DNA of 64,000 nt, taken from the NCBI GenBank assembly GCA_016703155.1, contig JADJCP010000001.1, positions 434,001 through 498,000 of the forward strand. Direction: 5' to 3'. The number at the start of each line of letters is the position of its first letter. The first letter of the stretch is position 1. A program made the translations under genes and the position numbers. The notes below the pieces were generated by a model. It was not told where the DNA came from. It did no database searches and was given only the letters and a program-made list of their open reading frames with translations. Shown one piece after another: positions 55,858 through 63,551 of the stretch. The DNA is from Hydrogenophilales bacterium. Lineage in GTDB: Bacteria > Pseudomonadota > Gammaproteobacteria > Burkholderiales > Thiobacillaceae.

Positions 55858-56270
55858 GCTGCACGGATGAAAAGACCGGGGATTGCGATCCTAGCTCGGT
55901 CTTGTTTCAGGCTGACGACAGGTGGGATGCGCGGTTGGCCATAAGGACTCCGGCATGGGTAACGCAAGCCTATTTCCACGCGGCACCCCAACATCGTTGG
56001 GATATAAACGGGTGTCCGCCTCGGCGAAGAAGGTGGCTTGCCGGCTTCCGCCGCGCTGGATGGCACGCTGTGTCGGGCCGGCCAGATTGAATCTCGGTTA
56101 GCGCGCCATATCGCGCACTCGAATCCGCTTTCAGCAGCGCTGTATTGAGGAAGCGTTATGGATAAATGACTCCGACCCCAATTTTCGTTCACTTCGATTT
56201 TGCATGTCGTTTCTCCTGTCCAAAATTAAATGCGAAGCTGACCCCTTTGATTCTCTACGTCGCCGCTACC
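55858..56270. other. non-coding region with REP/RAYT-type motifs
   Basis: No gene supported. The stretch 56165-56250 carries ctccgaccccaattttcg and gcgaagctgaccccttt, short motifs typical of REP/RAYT element ends. The second also occurs, inverted, near 26797. A short hairpin caacatcgttg lies at about 55989. Confidence 0.45.
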
Positions 56271-56516
56271 CTACCAAAGGACAGGTGGATTATTAGACAG
56301 GCCAGTTTTACCAGTGGTTGAAAGCTGGCGGCCCATAAACCAACCGAGAATGCCTGTTAATAAACCAACACCCGACCACCAATAAGAGTGCACTAGCAAG
56401 GTATGACCCACGAGCGCGACAGCGGAACCCAAGACAAGCCCAAGAAATAGGCCTAGAAATGAATATTTCCGAGAAGAACCGGCCAAAGCTGAATCTACCG
56501 CAGGTGGACGAGCCAT
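56271..56516 (-). CDS. small membrane protein, glycine-rich helices
   Basis: 81 residues from the ATG at 56516 (MARPPAVDSALAGSSRKYS); a longer frame to 56657 is possible but includes the neighbouring ORF's end in another frame. Two hydrophobic helices with GxxxG spacing (FLGLFLGLVLGSAVAL and LLTGILGWFMG). No family recognised. The DNA is AT-richer than the surroundings and codon use differs, as for the two genes next to it. Confidence 0.5.
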   Translation of the reverse strand: MARPPAVDSALAGSSRKYSFLGLFLGLVLGSAVALVGHTLLVHSYWWSGVGLLTGILGWFMGRQLSTTGKTGLSNNPPVLW

Positions 56517-56574
56517 CGGGGGCAACTCATTCGGTGGAAAAAAGCGAGTTTTGGCCACGGTTAGCCAACACGTA

Positions 56575-56748
56575 TCAACTTCGGGGTTGCGACCCGATGG
56601 CAAGACCGACGATCTCACCAATGACACCGCCGAAAAACAGACCAACAAACCAACCATCGCCGGGACTACCTAGATAGCCAAGGAGACTGCCGATAGCAGC
56701 GCCAATCCCTAGACCTAGAAAATGTGTTTTGGTGGAATAGTGAGCCAT
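56575..56748 (-). CDS. 57-residue glycine-zipper membrane peptide
   Basis: Start MAHYSTKTHFLGLG at 56748, stop TGA at 56575. It contains GIGAAIGSLLGYLG and FFGGVIGEIVGLAIG, two glycine-zipper helices. The pattern (FLGLxxG ... GW(F/W)xG) resembles the 81-residue protein downstream, so the two may be related. Too short for ordinary gene calling; coding status rests on the hydrophobic pattern and spacing. Confidence 0.5.
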   Translation of the reverse strand: MAHYSTKTHFLGLGIGAAIGSLLGYLGSPGDGWFVGLFFGGVIGEIVGLAIGSQPRS

Positions 56749-56826
56749 CGCACATACCCATAGCGTTTGAGTTCAGGGGCCTTGCGCGGCTTTATGCGCA
56801 AGGTACCCTGCAATGGTTAGACCTCT

Positions 56827-57444
56827 CTACCAAACCGAAAACGAGGGGGCTCTGAGCCCTTTCTCGTTACAAAGCTGTTCTAGCGAGGAAACCAATTTTT
56901 CGTAATCCTCGCCACTCGCAATCTGAGCGAACTGTGAGCGGAAACTGAGCCTGTCGATCTCGGGCAACGACGGAGCCACGATTGACATAAGTTGATCAAA
57001 ATGCGTTACCGCCCGGTTAACATAAGCGACTTGGTTCGCTTGAATCACCGAAAAGGCAACCATGATGACGAAAACAACTAGCAGCGGCTTTGAGAGAAAC
57101 CGAGCGACCTTCTCTGGCTCCAAATCTTCTACGTCGCCCCGGAATTGCCTTGACGCTGCCGCCTTTCCCGCAATAAAGCCGAGGACAAACAAAGGCAAGA
57201 GCCCAAAGACAGCACTGTACAACCGTAAGCTGGGTTCTTCGTGAAGTCCCTTTGCGATGTCTTGATAGAGAGAATCTTTAAAGCTGCTCACTCCAAGGGT
57301 TGCTACATTGAGACCAAACTCACTCGCCCCCATAGCTAGGGGTTTCAGGATCCACTCCCATGCGCCAGATCCAATCGCACCAAGAATGACGGTGACCGCA
57401 ACGAATCGGACAGTCTTCGCGTTCAAGAGTCTTTTGAGGTCCAT
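56827..57444 (-). CDS. membrane protein of unknown function
   Basis: 205 residues with three likely transmembrane helices (about 13-33, 78-98, 120-140) and a cytoplasmic or periplasmic C-terminal domain. No family recognised. Codon use and base composition are AT-richer than those of core genes in the window, which suggests transfer. It lies upstream of the two glycine-zipper ORFs on the same strand, between toxin-antitoxin modules and a transposase relic. Confidence 0.65.
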   Translation of the reverse strand: MDLKRLLNAKTVRFVAVTVILGAIGSGAWEWILKPLAMGASEFGLNVATLGVSSFKDSLYQDIAKGLHEEPSLRLYSAVFGLLPLFVLGFIAGKAAASRQFRGDVEDLEPEKVARFLSKPLLVVFVIMVAFSVIQANQVAYVNRAVTHFDQLMSIVAPSLPEIDRLSFRSQFAQIASGEDYEKLVSSLEQLCNEKGLRAPSFSVW

Positions 57445-57653
57445 GGCAGTTGTGCCTGAGAGGCCAAACGACGCTGTAGATAAACCCCATTCCGCGCAGC
57501 CGAGGGCGCCACCGCCGGATTTTTTTCACAGCGCGCTTCCCGTCTGATCGGAAACAGTTGGATTGGAGTTTTCAACGCTCTACCTCGTCTTGTTCGTCTT
57601 ATGGGCCGTCTGAGGCAGCCCCACCGGTCGGTTTCGGGGTCGTCCCGCCCCGT

Positions 57654-57897
57654 TCAACTTGCGTAGCCATGATGCGCCAACTTCTCGATGTTGTGAACCA
57701 GGCAGTCGAGCTTCCATTGCCCGTCCACCTTGGTTCGGCCGCGCGGAGTGAAGCGGTCAAGGCGCTTGTTGTACCAGGCCTGCTGCCGGATAAATGGATG
57801 GCGCGCCTCGAAATCCAGAACCACTTCGCCAGAGGCCCCACCTCGAACAGTCCCGTTGCCCCAGCCCGGGTTGTCAACACAACGGACCACCTTGTGG
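57654..57897 (-). pseudogene. transposase C-terminal relic
   Basis: The minus-strand frame ending TGA at 57654 reads HPFIRQQAWYNKRLDRFTPR, then VDGQWKLDCLVHNIEKLAHH. This is the kind of C-terminus seen in IS1182-like DDE transposases. Only about 70 residues remain and no inverted repeats are evident. It directly follows the RelE gene stop. Confidence 0.55.
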
Positions 57898-58179
57898 TTA
57901 ACGGCGCTCCGCCGCCTTGTACACCGCGTTCTTGTCGCGTTTGCCGACGGCGACCACCAGGACGACCAGCCGCTTCTCCTGAACTTCATACACCAGCCGG
58001 TAGCCGAAGCCGCGCAGCTTGATCTTGTATCGGTCCGCTCGGCCGAACAGCCGGGCGGAATCGATCCTCGGTTCGTCCAGCCGTTCCGCCAGCTTCTTCT
58101 TGAACTGTTCCTTGATCGAGCCGTCCAGCCGCTTCCATTCGGCCAGGGCTTCTTCAAGGAATTCCAGTTCATAACTCAT
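57898..58179 (-). CDS. RelE-family toxin
   Basis: 93 residues: MSYELEFLEEALAEWKRLDG, then KKLAERL, LRGFGYRLVYEVQEKRLVVLVVAVGKRDK and a basic end. This is the standard RelE/StbE fold that cleaves mRNA on the ribosome; basic residues and the Tyr near the end (AVYKAAERR) match the family. It overlaps the antitoxin gene by 11 nt. Confidence 0.9.
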   Translation of the reverse strand: MSYELEFLEEALAEWKRLDGSIKEQFKKKLAERLDEPRIDSARLFGRADRYKIKLRGFGYRLVYEVQEKRLVVLVVAVGKRDKNAVYKAAERR

Positions 58180-58416
58180 TCAGCGTCACCTTCAGCTGCT
58201 TTTGGCCGGCGCGAGCGTCGGCGATGGCGTTGAGTTCCAGGTCTTCGAGACGTTCCATCATCGCTTCGAAGGCGCGGGCCGGGACGCAATAAAAAGCGGG
58301 CTCGTTGCGGTTGAGGATGGCGACCGGAAAGCCCTCCCCGCCGCCACCGTGCCCATGGGGTTACGCTTGAGTTCGGAAATGCTGGCAGCCGTTTCCGTGA
58401 GAATTTGATGCGCCAT
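58169..58416 (-). CDS. RelB/Phd-type antitoxin, apparent one-base frameshift
   Basis: 82 residues if repaired. The first frame from the ATG at 58416 gives MAHQILTETAASISELKRNP then MGTVAAG. One G seems missing in a G-run near 58343; the next frame continues EGFPVAILNRNEPAFYCVPA, then MMERLEDLELNAIADARAG and ends KVTLNEL. The pattern is that of antitoxins paired with RelE/StbE toxins. It lies upstream of relE and overlaps it. Confidence 0.8.
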
Positions 58417-58504
58417 GTGTCGCTCCAGATCGGATACTGGCACTCATGCTAGCACTCGGAAGAGCACCAAGAAAGACACTCCTAAAATCTGAGTGTGTAA
58501 TGCG

Positions 58505-58997
58505 TCAGTAGATGTAGCCTGGATTACCGAAGGGTAGGGGCTGCATCAGCAGGTTGAAGGCCGCAATCCAGGGTATTCGACTCTAACTCCAATGGCACCA
58601 CCTTAAGTATTGCGATGCGAACTCCCATCTTTGGAAAAGGGGGGCTGGGGTACCGAAGGGTAGAGGCTTTATCAGGGATTTCTGAGGTATTCGCGTAGAT
58701 CACCGCCGCTAAGGAAACGCTGAAGAAATTGTCATCGCGAGGAGCGCAGCGACGTGGCGATCCATAGGCTGTTGATTTATTTAGTGCACTGGATTGCCGC
58801 GCTTCGCTCGCAATGACAATGAGCGAATAAATCAGCGTTGCCCTAAATCCCCCTCCTTCCCCCTTTCAAAAGGGGGATGGCAGTCTTGGCATACGCCCTG
58901 AAAAGCCCAATGCGCTTAAGGTGGTGCCATTGGACTCAAACCCGGATCTCGCTGCGCTGCTGATAAAGCCCCTACCCTTCGGTAATCCGGGCTAGGC
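58505..58997. repeat. composite inverted-repeat element containing MITE copy 3
   Basis: Outer arms near 58505-58607 and 58915-58997 are inverted copies: ggattaccgaagggtagggg (left) faces ccctacccttcggtaatcc (right), and ccaatggcaccaccttaag (58589-58607) is the exact reverse complement of 58915-58933. A further taccgaagggtaga lies at 58651. The middle holds the MITE-like repeat. The right arm runs into the last bases before the glnS stop. No gene is present in 58417-59000. Confidence 0.8.
58709..58846 (-). repeat. MITE-like palindromic repeat, copy 3 (inverted)
   Basis: 138 bp. Ends ctaaggaaacgctg and cagcgttgccctaa are inverted repeats of each other. Read on the minus strand, the core gtcattgcgagcgaagcgcgg ... 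ggatcgccacgtcgctgcgct is nearly the same as in copy 2 (31018-31152). Confidence 0.87.
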
Positions 58998-59000
58998 CGG

Positions 59001-60662
59001 TCACTTGCTCCAAGTGTCCTTGAGACCGACGGTGCGGTTGAACACCAGCGTTTCGCCCGGTTTGTGCTCGAAGCGGTCGGCGCAGAAATAACCCAGGCGC
59101 TCGAACTGGTAGCGGGTTTCCGGCGGCGCGTCCCTGACGGCGGCCTCGACCCAGCCTTGCGCCACGGTCAGCGAATCGGGGTTGAGGAATTCCAGGAAGT
59201 CCTTTTCCTTGTCCATGTCCGGGCGCGGCACAGTGAACAGGCGGTCGTAGAGGCGGATTTCGGCGGGCAGGGCGTGGCCGGCGGCGAGCCAGTGGATGAC
59301 GCCCTTGACCTTGCGACCGACCGGGTTCTGGCCGAGGGTGTCGGGGTCGATGGAGCAACGCAGTTCGACGACGTTGCCGGCGGCGTCCTTGACCGCCACG
59401 TCGCACTTGATGACATAGGAGTAGCGCAGGCGCGCCTCGCCGCCGGGCGTCAGGCGCTGCCAGCCGGGGGGCGGTGTCTCGCTGAAGTCGTCGGCCTCGA
59501 TCCAGATCTCCGGACCGATGGGCACGTCGCGCTCGCCGAACTCGGGGTGGTTCGGGTGGAAGCCGGCGGCTCGGCCGGCAGTGACGCCTTCCTGGTAATT
59601 GGTGAGCACGACCTTGAGCGGCTTGATCACCGCCATGACGCGCGGCGCGGCGCTTTCCAGGTCCTCGCGGATGCAGCCTTCGAGGACGCTCATGTCGACG
59701 ACGTTCTCCGACTTGGAGATGCCGATGCGCCGGGCGAACTCGCGGATGCCGGCGGGGGTGTAGCCGCGCCGGCGCATGCCGTGCACGGTGGGCATGCGCG
59801 GGTCGTCCCAGCCGGCGACGAAATTCTGCATGACCAGTTGGTTCAGTTTGCGCTTGCTGGTGACGGTGTAGAGCATCTCCAGGCGCGAGAACTCGATCTG
59901 GCGTGGGTGGCAGGCGATGGTGATGTTGTCCAGGACCCAGTCGTAGAGCGGCCGGTGGTCCTCGAATTCCAGTGTGCAGAGCGAGTGCGTGATGCCTTCC
60001 AGTGCATCCGAAATGCAGTGGGTGTAGTCGTACATCGGGTAGATGCACCACTGGTCGCCGGTGCGGATATGGTGCGCCCGCTTGATCCGGTAGATCACCG
60101 GGTCACGCAGATTGATATTGGGCGAGGCCATGTCGATCTTGACGCGCAACGTCCGGCTGCCATCGGGGAACTCGCCGGCCTTCATGCGCCGGAACAGGTC
60201 GAGGTTCTCGGCGACCGAACGGTCGCGGTAGGGACTGTGGCGGCCCGCCTCGGTGAGGGTGCCGCGATAGGCGCGCATCTCCTCGGCGTTCAGGTCGCAG
60301 ACGTAGGCCAGGCCCTTGCCGATCAATTCCTCGGCATAGTCGTAGAGCGCCTGGAAATAGTCCGAGGCCCAGCGCACGTCGCCGTTCCACTCGAAACCCA
60401 GCCAGCGCACGTCTTCCTGGATGGACAGCGCGTATTCCTCGCTCTCCTTCTCCGGGTTGGTGTCGTCGAAACGCAGGTTGCAGGTGCCCTGGTAGTCGCG
60501 TGCCAGGCCGAAGTTCAGGCAGATCGATTTGGCGTGACCGATGTGCAGATAACCGTTCGGCTCGGGCGGAAAGCGGGTGGCGATGGTGCTGTGCTTGCCC
60601 GTGGCAAGGTCGTTTTCGACAATTCCACGGATAAAATGCTGGATGATCGGGGCGTCGGTCAT
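59001..60662 (-). CDS. glnS: glutamine--tRNA ligase
   Basis: 553 residues, normal length. Class I synthetase that charges tRNA-Gln: FPPEPNGYLHIGHAKS (HIGH), LRFDDTNPEKE, YPMYDYTHCISDALEGITHS and VTSKRKLNQLV (KMSKS equivalent), followed by the two beta-barrel anticodon-binding domains (from about 340). The ATG at 60662 gives MTDAPIIQHF. It is divergent from the TPR-protein gene, with a shared 122-bp promoter region. The stop is 3 nt from the composite repeat. Confidence 0.97.
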   Translation of the reverse strand: MTDAPIIQHFIRGIVENDLATGKHSTIATRFPPEPNGYLHIGHAKSICLNFGLARDYQGTCNLRFDDTNPEKESEEYALSIQEDVRWLGFEWNGDVRWASDYFQALYDYAEELIGKGLAYVCDLNAEEMRAYRGTLTEAGRHSPYRDRSVAENLDLFRRMKAGEFPDGSRTLRVKIDMASPNINLRDPVIYRIKRAHHIRTGDQWCIYPMYDYTHCISDALEGITHSLCTLEFEDHRPLYDWVLDNITIACHPRQIEFSRLEMLYTVTSKRKLNQLVMQNFVAGWDDPRMPTVHGMRRRGYTPAGIREFARRIGISKSENVVDMSVLEGCIREDLESAAPRVMAVIKPLKVVLTNYQEGVTAGRAAGFHPNHPEFGERDVPIGPEIWIEADDFSETPPPGWQRLTPGGEARLRYSYVIKCDVAVKDAAGNVVELRCSIDPDTLGQNPVGRKVKGVIHWLAAGHALPAEIRLYDRLFTVPRPDMDKEKDFLEFLNPDSLTVAQGWVEAAVRDAPPETRYQFERLGYFCADRFEHKPGETLVFNRTVGLKDTWSK

Positions 60663-60784
60663 GGTGAGACGTGAGAAATATCCGAAGTTTTTAGATTTGA
60701 CTGAGGCGGCTTGTGAAAATCGGCCGCGAGGCTGCTAAAATCGACCGAAAAGTAACATCCCCAAACGTCAGAGAGTATACACCA

Positions 60785-61759
60785 ATGGCTATTTCTCGAT
60801 TCGCGCTCGTCTTCATCGGCCTGGGCATCCTTCCCGGCCTGAGCCTCGCGGCTCCCAGCCTGCAAGACGCCACCGCCACGTTCAAGAAAGGCAATCAAGC
60901 CGCCGCACTGGAACAGATCAACGGCTATCTCGCCGGCAAGCCCAAGGACGCCCAGGGACGCTTCCTGAAAGGCCTGATCCTGACCGAACTGAATCGGACC
61001 ACCGAGGCCATCGAGACCTTCAGCGACCTGACCGACGAGTTCCCCGAATTACCCGAGCCCTATAACAACCTGGCGGTTCTGTACGCCAACCAGGGGCAAT
61101 TCGAGCGTGCCAAGAACAGCCTTGAAATGGCGATTCGGACCCATCCGGCCTACGCCACCGCCCACGAAAACCTGGGCGACATCTACGCCAAGATGGCTTC
61201 CATGGCCTACAACAAGGCATTGCAGCTCGACAAATCCAACGCCTCGGCGCAAACCAAGCTGTCCCTGGTGAAAGAACTCTTCGGCGCCCCCGCCACGCAG
61301 GCCGTCGCCAAGGTCAAACCGGCCACCATGAAGCCGGCCACGACCGCTTCGGTGACACAACCGGGTACGGCTATCCCGACCCCACCCGCCGACAAACCGA
61401 AGACGCCACCGAGCACGACTCCCGCCGCCGCCGCCACCGAGCACGAGCAGGTCGTCCAGAACTGGGCCGCGGCCTGGAGCAAGCAGGATGTCGACGCTTA
61501 CCTGTCCTTCTACGTCAACGACTACGCGCCCCCCGGCGCGAACCACGCGGACTGGGCCGAACTGCGCAAGAGCCGCATTACCAAACCGAGCTTCATCCGC
61601 GTCAGTATCAGCGATGTCGATATCAAGATGGTCAACAAGAAAGCCGTGGTCAGTTTCAAGCAGCGCTATGAATCGAACATGCTGAATCAGACCACAAGCA
61701 AAACCCTGGTTCTTCAGCAGATCGACGGCGCCTGGAAGATCGTCGAGGAGATCAGTTGA
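60785..61759 (+). CDS. exported TPR protein with NTF2-like C-terminal domain
   Basis: 324 residues from the ATG at 60785 (MAISRFALVFIG); a frame to 60713 extends into promoter sequence. Signal peptide to about LSLAAP, TPR helices (about 27-155: GNQAAALEQINGYLAGKPKD, FSDLTDEFPELPEPYNNLAV), Pro/Thr-rich linker (about 175-215), then an NTF2/SnoaL-like domain (VVQNWAAAWSKQDVDAYLSFY). The same C-terminal domain ends the next protein. The stop overlaps the TTG start of the L,D-transpeptidase gene, so they are coupled and likely act together at the cell wall. Confidence 0.85.
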   Translation: MAISRFALVFIGLGILPGLSLAAPSLQDATATFKKGNQAAALEQINGYLAGKPKDAQGRFLKGLILTELNRTTEAIETFSDLTDEFPELPEPYNNLAVLYANQGQFERAKNSLEMAIRTHPAYATAHENLGDIYAKMASMAYNKALQLDKSNASAQTKLSLVKELFGAPATQAVAKVKPATMKPATTASVTQPGTAIPTPPADKPKTPPSTTPAAAATEHEQVVQNWAAAWSKQDVDAYLSFYVNDYAPPGANHADWAELRKSRITKPSFIRVSISDVDIKMVNKKAVVSFKQRYESNMLNQTTSKTLVLQQIDGAWKIVEEIS

Positions 61760-63021
61760 GCCACGGCCCACTCAGGATCTGGCACCTGCTGCCAGCCCTG
61801 CTCTGTATCCTTGGCGTTACCTTGCCGGCCCTGGCGACGGATGACGAAGCACTACGGGTCGCCTCGGCCGATCTGCGTCGTTTCACGCCCACCGCGTCAA
61901 CCGCGCCGTCGCCCGATGGCCTTCTGGCCAAGACGCTCCTGGAAATTCGCGCCAGCCGGATCGATAATGCCCTGCAAGACATCAACCAGCTGATCTCCAT
62001 ACGACCGGATTTCAAGCTGGCGCACCTCATCCTAGGCGACCTGCTCACCGCCAAGGCGCGACCGCTCACCACCCTGGGCGCGGCCCCGGCGTCCAACGGG
62101 GAAAAACTCTCGGATCTGCGCCAGGAGGCACGGGTTCGGCTGATGCGCTATGTCGACCAGCCGCCAACCGGCTACCTGCCGCGACAGATCATCATGATGG
62201 CGCCGCATCAGAAATATGCCCTGCTGGCCGACGCCGAGCGGGCGCGTCTGTACGTCTTCCGCAACGAAAACGGCGAACCGCGACTGGTTGAAGACTTCTA
62301 CATGACCATCGGCCGCAAGGGCGCCGAGAAGCGCGCCGAGGGCGACCAGAAAACCCCGACCGGTGTCTATTTCGTCTCCCAGCGGCTTCCGGCGGCACAG
62401 TTGACCGACTTCTACGGCGCCGGCGCCTTCCCCATCAACTACCCGAACGAGTGGGACCGGAAGCAGGGCAATACCGGCCACGGCATCTGGCTGCATGGCG
62501 TGCCATCCAACACTTACAGCCGACCGCCCCGCTCCAGCGACGGCTGTGTCGTCGTATCGAATCCCGATCTGATCGCCCTGAGCAAATATGTCCAGCCCGG
62601 AATCACGCCGCTGATCATCGCCACGCGCACCGAATGGCTCGATAGCAATGTCTGGCAAGCCCAGCGCAAGGCTATCCTCGACCAGATCGATACCTGGAAG
62701 GGCGACTGGGAAAGCCTCGATGCGGATCTCTACTTCGGCCACTACTCCAGCCGCTTTCTGAGCGATGCCGGGGCCGGCTGGAAGGAAAGCAAGCGGCGCA
62801 ACATCACCCAGAAGGAATGGATCCGCGTCGACATGAGCGACATGAGCATTTACCTCTATCCCGCCGGCAGCCTGGCCGTTGTGTCGTTCACGCAGAACTA
62901 CAAGAGCAATGCCTTCGGCGACGTCACGCAGAAGCGCGTCTACCTCCAGCCCGAGCGCGGCCAGTGGCGTATAGCCCTGGAAGAAAACCTGCCACTGCCT
63001 TACAACGTGGCGCGCAAGTAA
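61756..63021 (+). CDS. L,D-transpeptidase (YkuD fold) with NTF2-like C-terminal domain
   Basis: 421 residues with a TTG start overlapping the previous stop (TTGA). Signal peptide, short helical N-part, then a YkuD domain (about 150-295) with GIWLHGVPSNTY and the active-site SSDGCVVVSN; the catalytic Cys is present, but the usual His before GC is Asp, as in YafK-like members. The C-terminal region (about 315-415, ending WRIALEENLPLPYN) matches the NTF2-like domain of the preceding TPR protein. Likely acts on peptidoglycan cross-links or lipoprotein attachment in the periplasm. Confidence 0.87.
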   Translation: MSHGPLRIWHLLPALLCILGVTLPALATDDEALRVASADLRRFTPTASTAPSPDGLLAKTLLEIRASRIDNALQDINQLISIRPDFKLAHLILGDLLTAKARPLTTLGAAPASNGEKLSDLRQEARVRLMRYVDQPPTGYLPRQIIMMAPHQKYALLADAERARLYVFRNENGEPRLVEDFYMTIGRKGAEKRAEGDQKTPTGVYFVSQRLPAAQLTDFYGAGAFPINYPNEWDRKQGNTGHGIWLHGVPSNTYSRPPRSSDGCVVVSNPDLIALSKYVQPGITPLIIATRTEWLDSNVWQAQRKAILDQIDTWKGDWESLDADLYFGHYSSRFLSDAGAGWKESKRRNITQKEWIRVDMSDMSIYLYPAGSLAVVSFTQNYKSNAFGDVTQKRVYLQPERGQWRIALEENLPLPYNVARK

Positions 63022-63048
63022 CCCATCCCGAATCAGACAGGATTGACC

Positions 63049-63540
63049 ATGATCGAATTGCACACCAACTTTGGTGTTATCACCCTTGAACTGGATGCCG
63101 CCAAGGCTCCCGACAGCGTCGCCAACTTTCTCCAGTATGTCCGCGACGGCCACTATGACGGCACCATCTTCCATCGCGTCATCGATGGTTTCATGATCCA
63201 GGGCGGCGGCTTCACCGCCGACATGACGCAGAAAGACACCCGTCAGGCCATCCAGAACGAGGCCCACAACGGCCTGAAGAACGTCGCCTACAGCATCGCC
63301 ATGGCGCGCACGCCCAACCCGCACTCCGCCACCAGCCAGTTCTTCATCAATATCGACGACAACGATTTTCTCGACTACGTCGAACCGACCGCCCAAGGTT
63401 ACGGCTACTGCGTCTTCGGCAAGGTCGTCGGCGGCCAGGACGTCGTCGACAGCATCCGCAAGGTGCGCACCGGCATGCGCGCCGGGCACCAAGACGTGCC
63501 GGTGGAAAACGTCGTCATCGAGAAGGCTGTCGAAGTCTGA
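63049..63540 (+). CDS. ppiB: cyclophilin-type peptidyl-prolyl cis-trans isomerase
   Basis: 163 residues from the ATG at 63049 (MIELHTNFGVITLELD). Cytoplasmic PpiB-type cyclophilin without signal peptide. Active-site motifs: FHRVIDGFMIQGGGFT, SIAMARTPNPHSATSQFFIN and the conserved aromatic in YGYCVFGKVV. It accelerates proline isomerisation in protein folding. Followed 11 nt later by lpxH. Confidence 0.96.
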   Translation: MIELHTNFGVITLELDAAKAPDSVANFLQYVRDGHYDGTIFHRVIDGFMIQGGGFTADMTQKDTRQAIQNEAHNGLKNVAYSIAMARTPNPHSATSQFFINIDDNDFLDYVEPTAQGYGYCVFGKVVGGQDVVDSIRKVRTGMRAGHQDVPVENVVIEKAVEV

Positions 63541-63551
63541 TCGGTTCCAGG

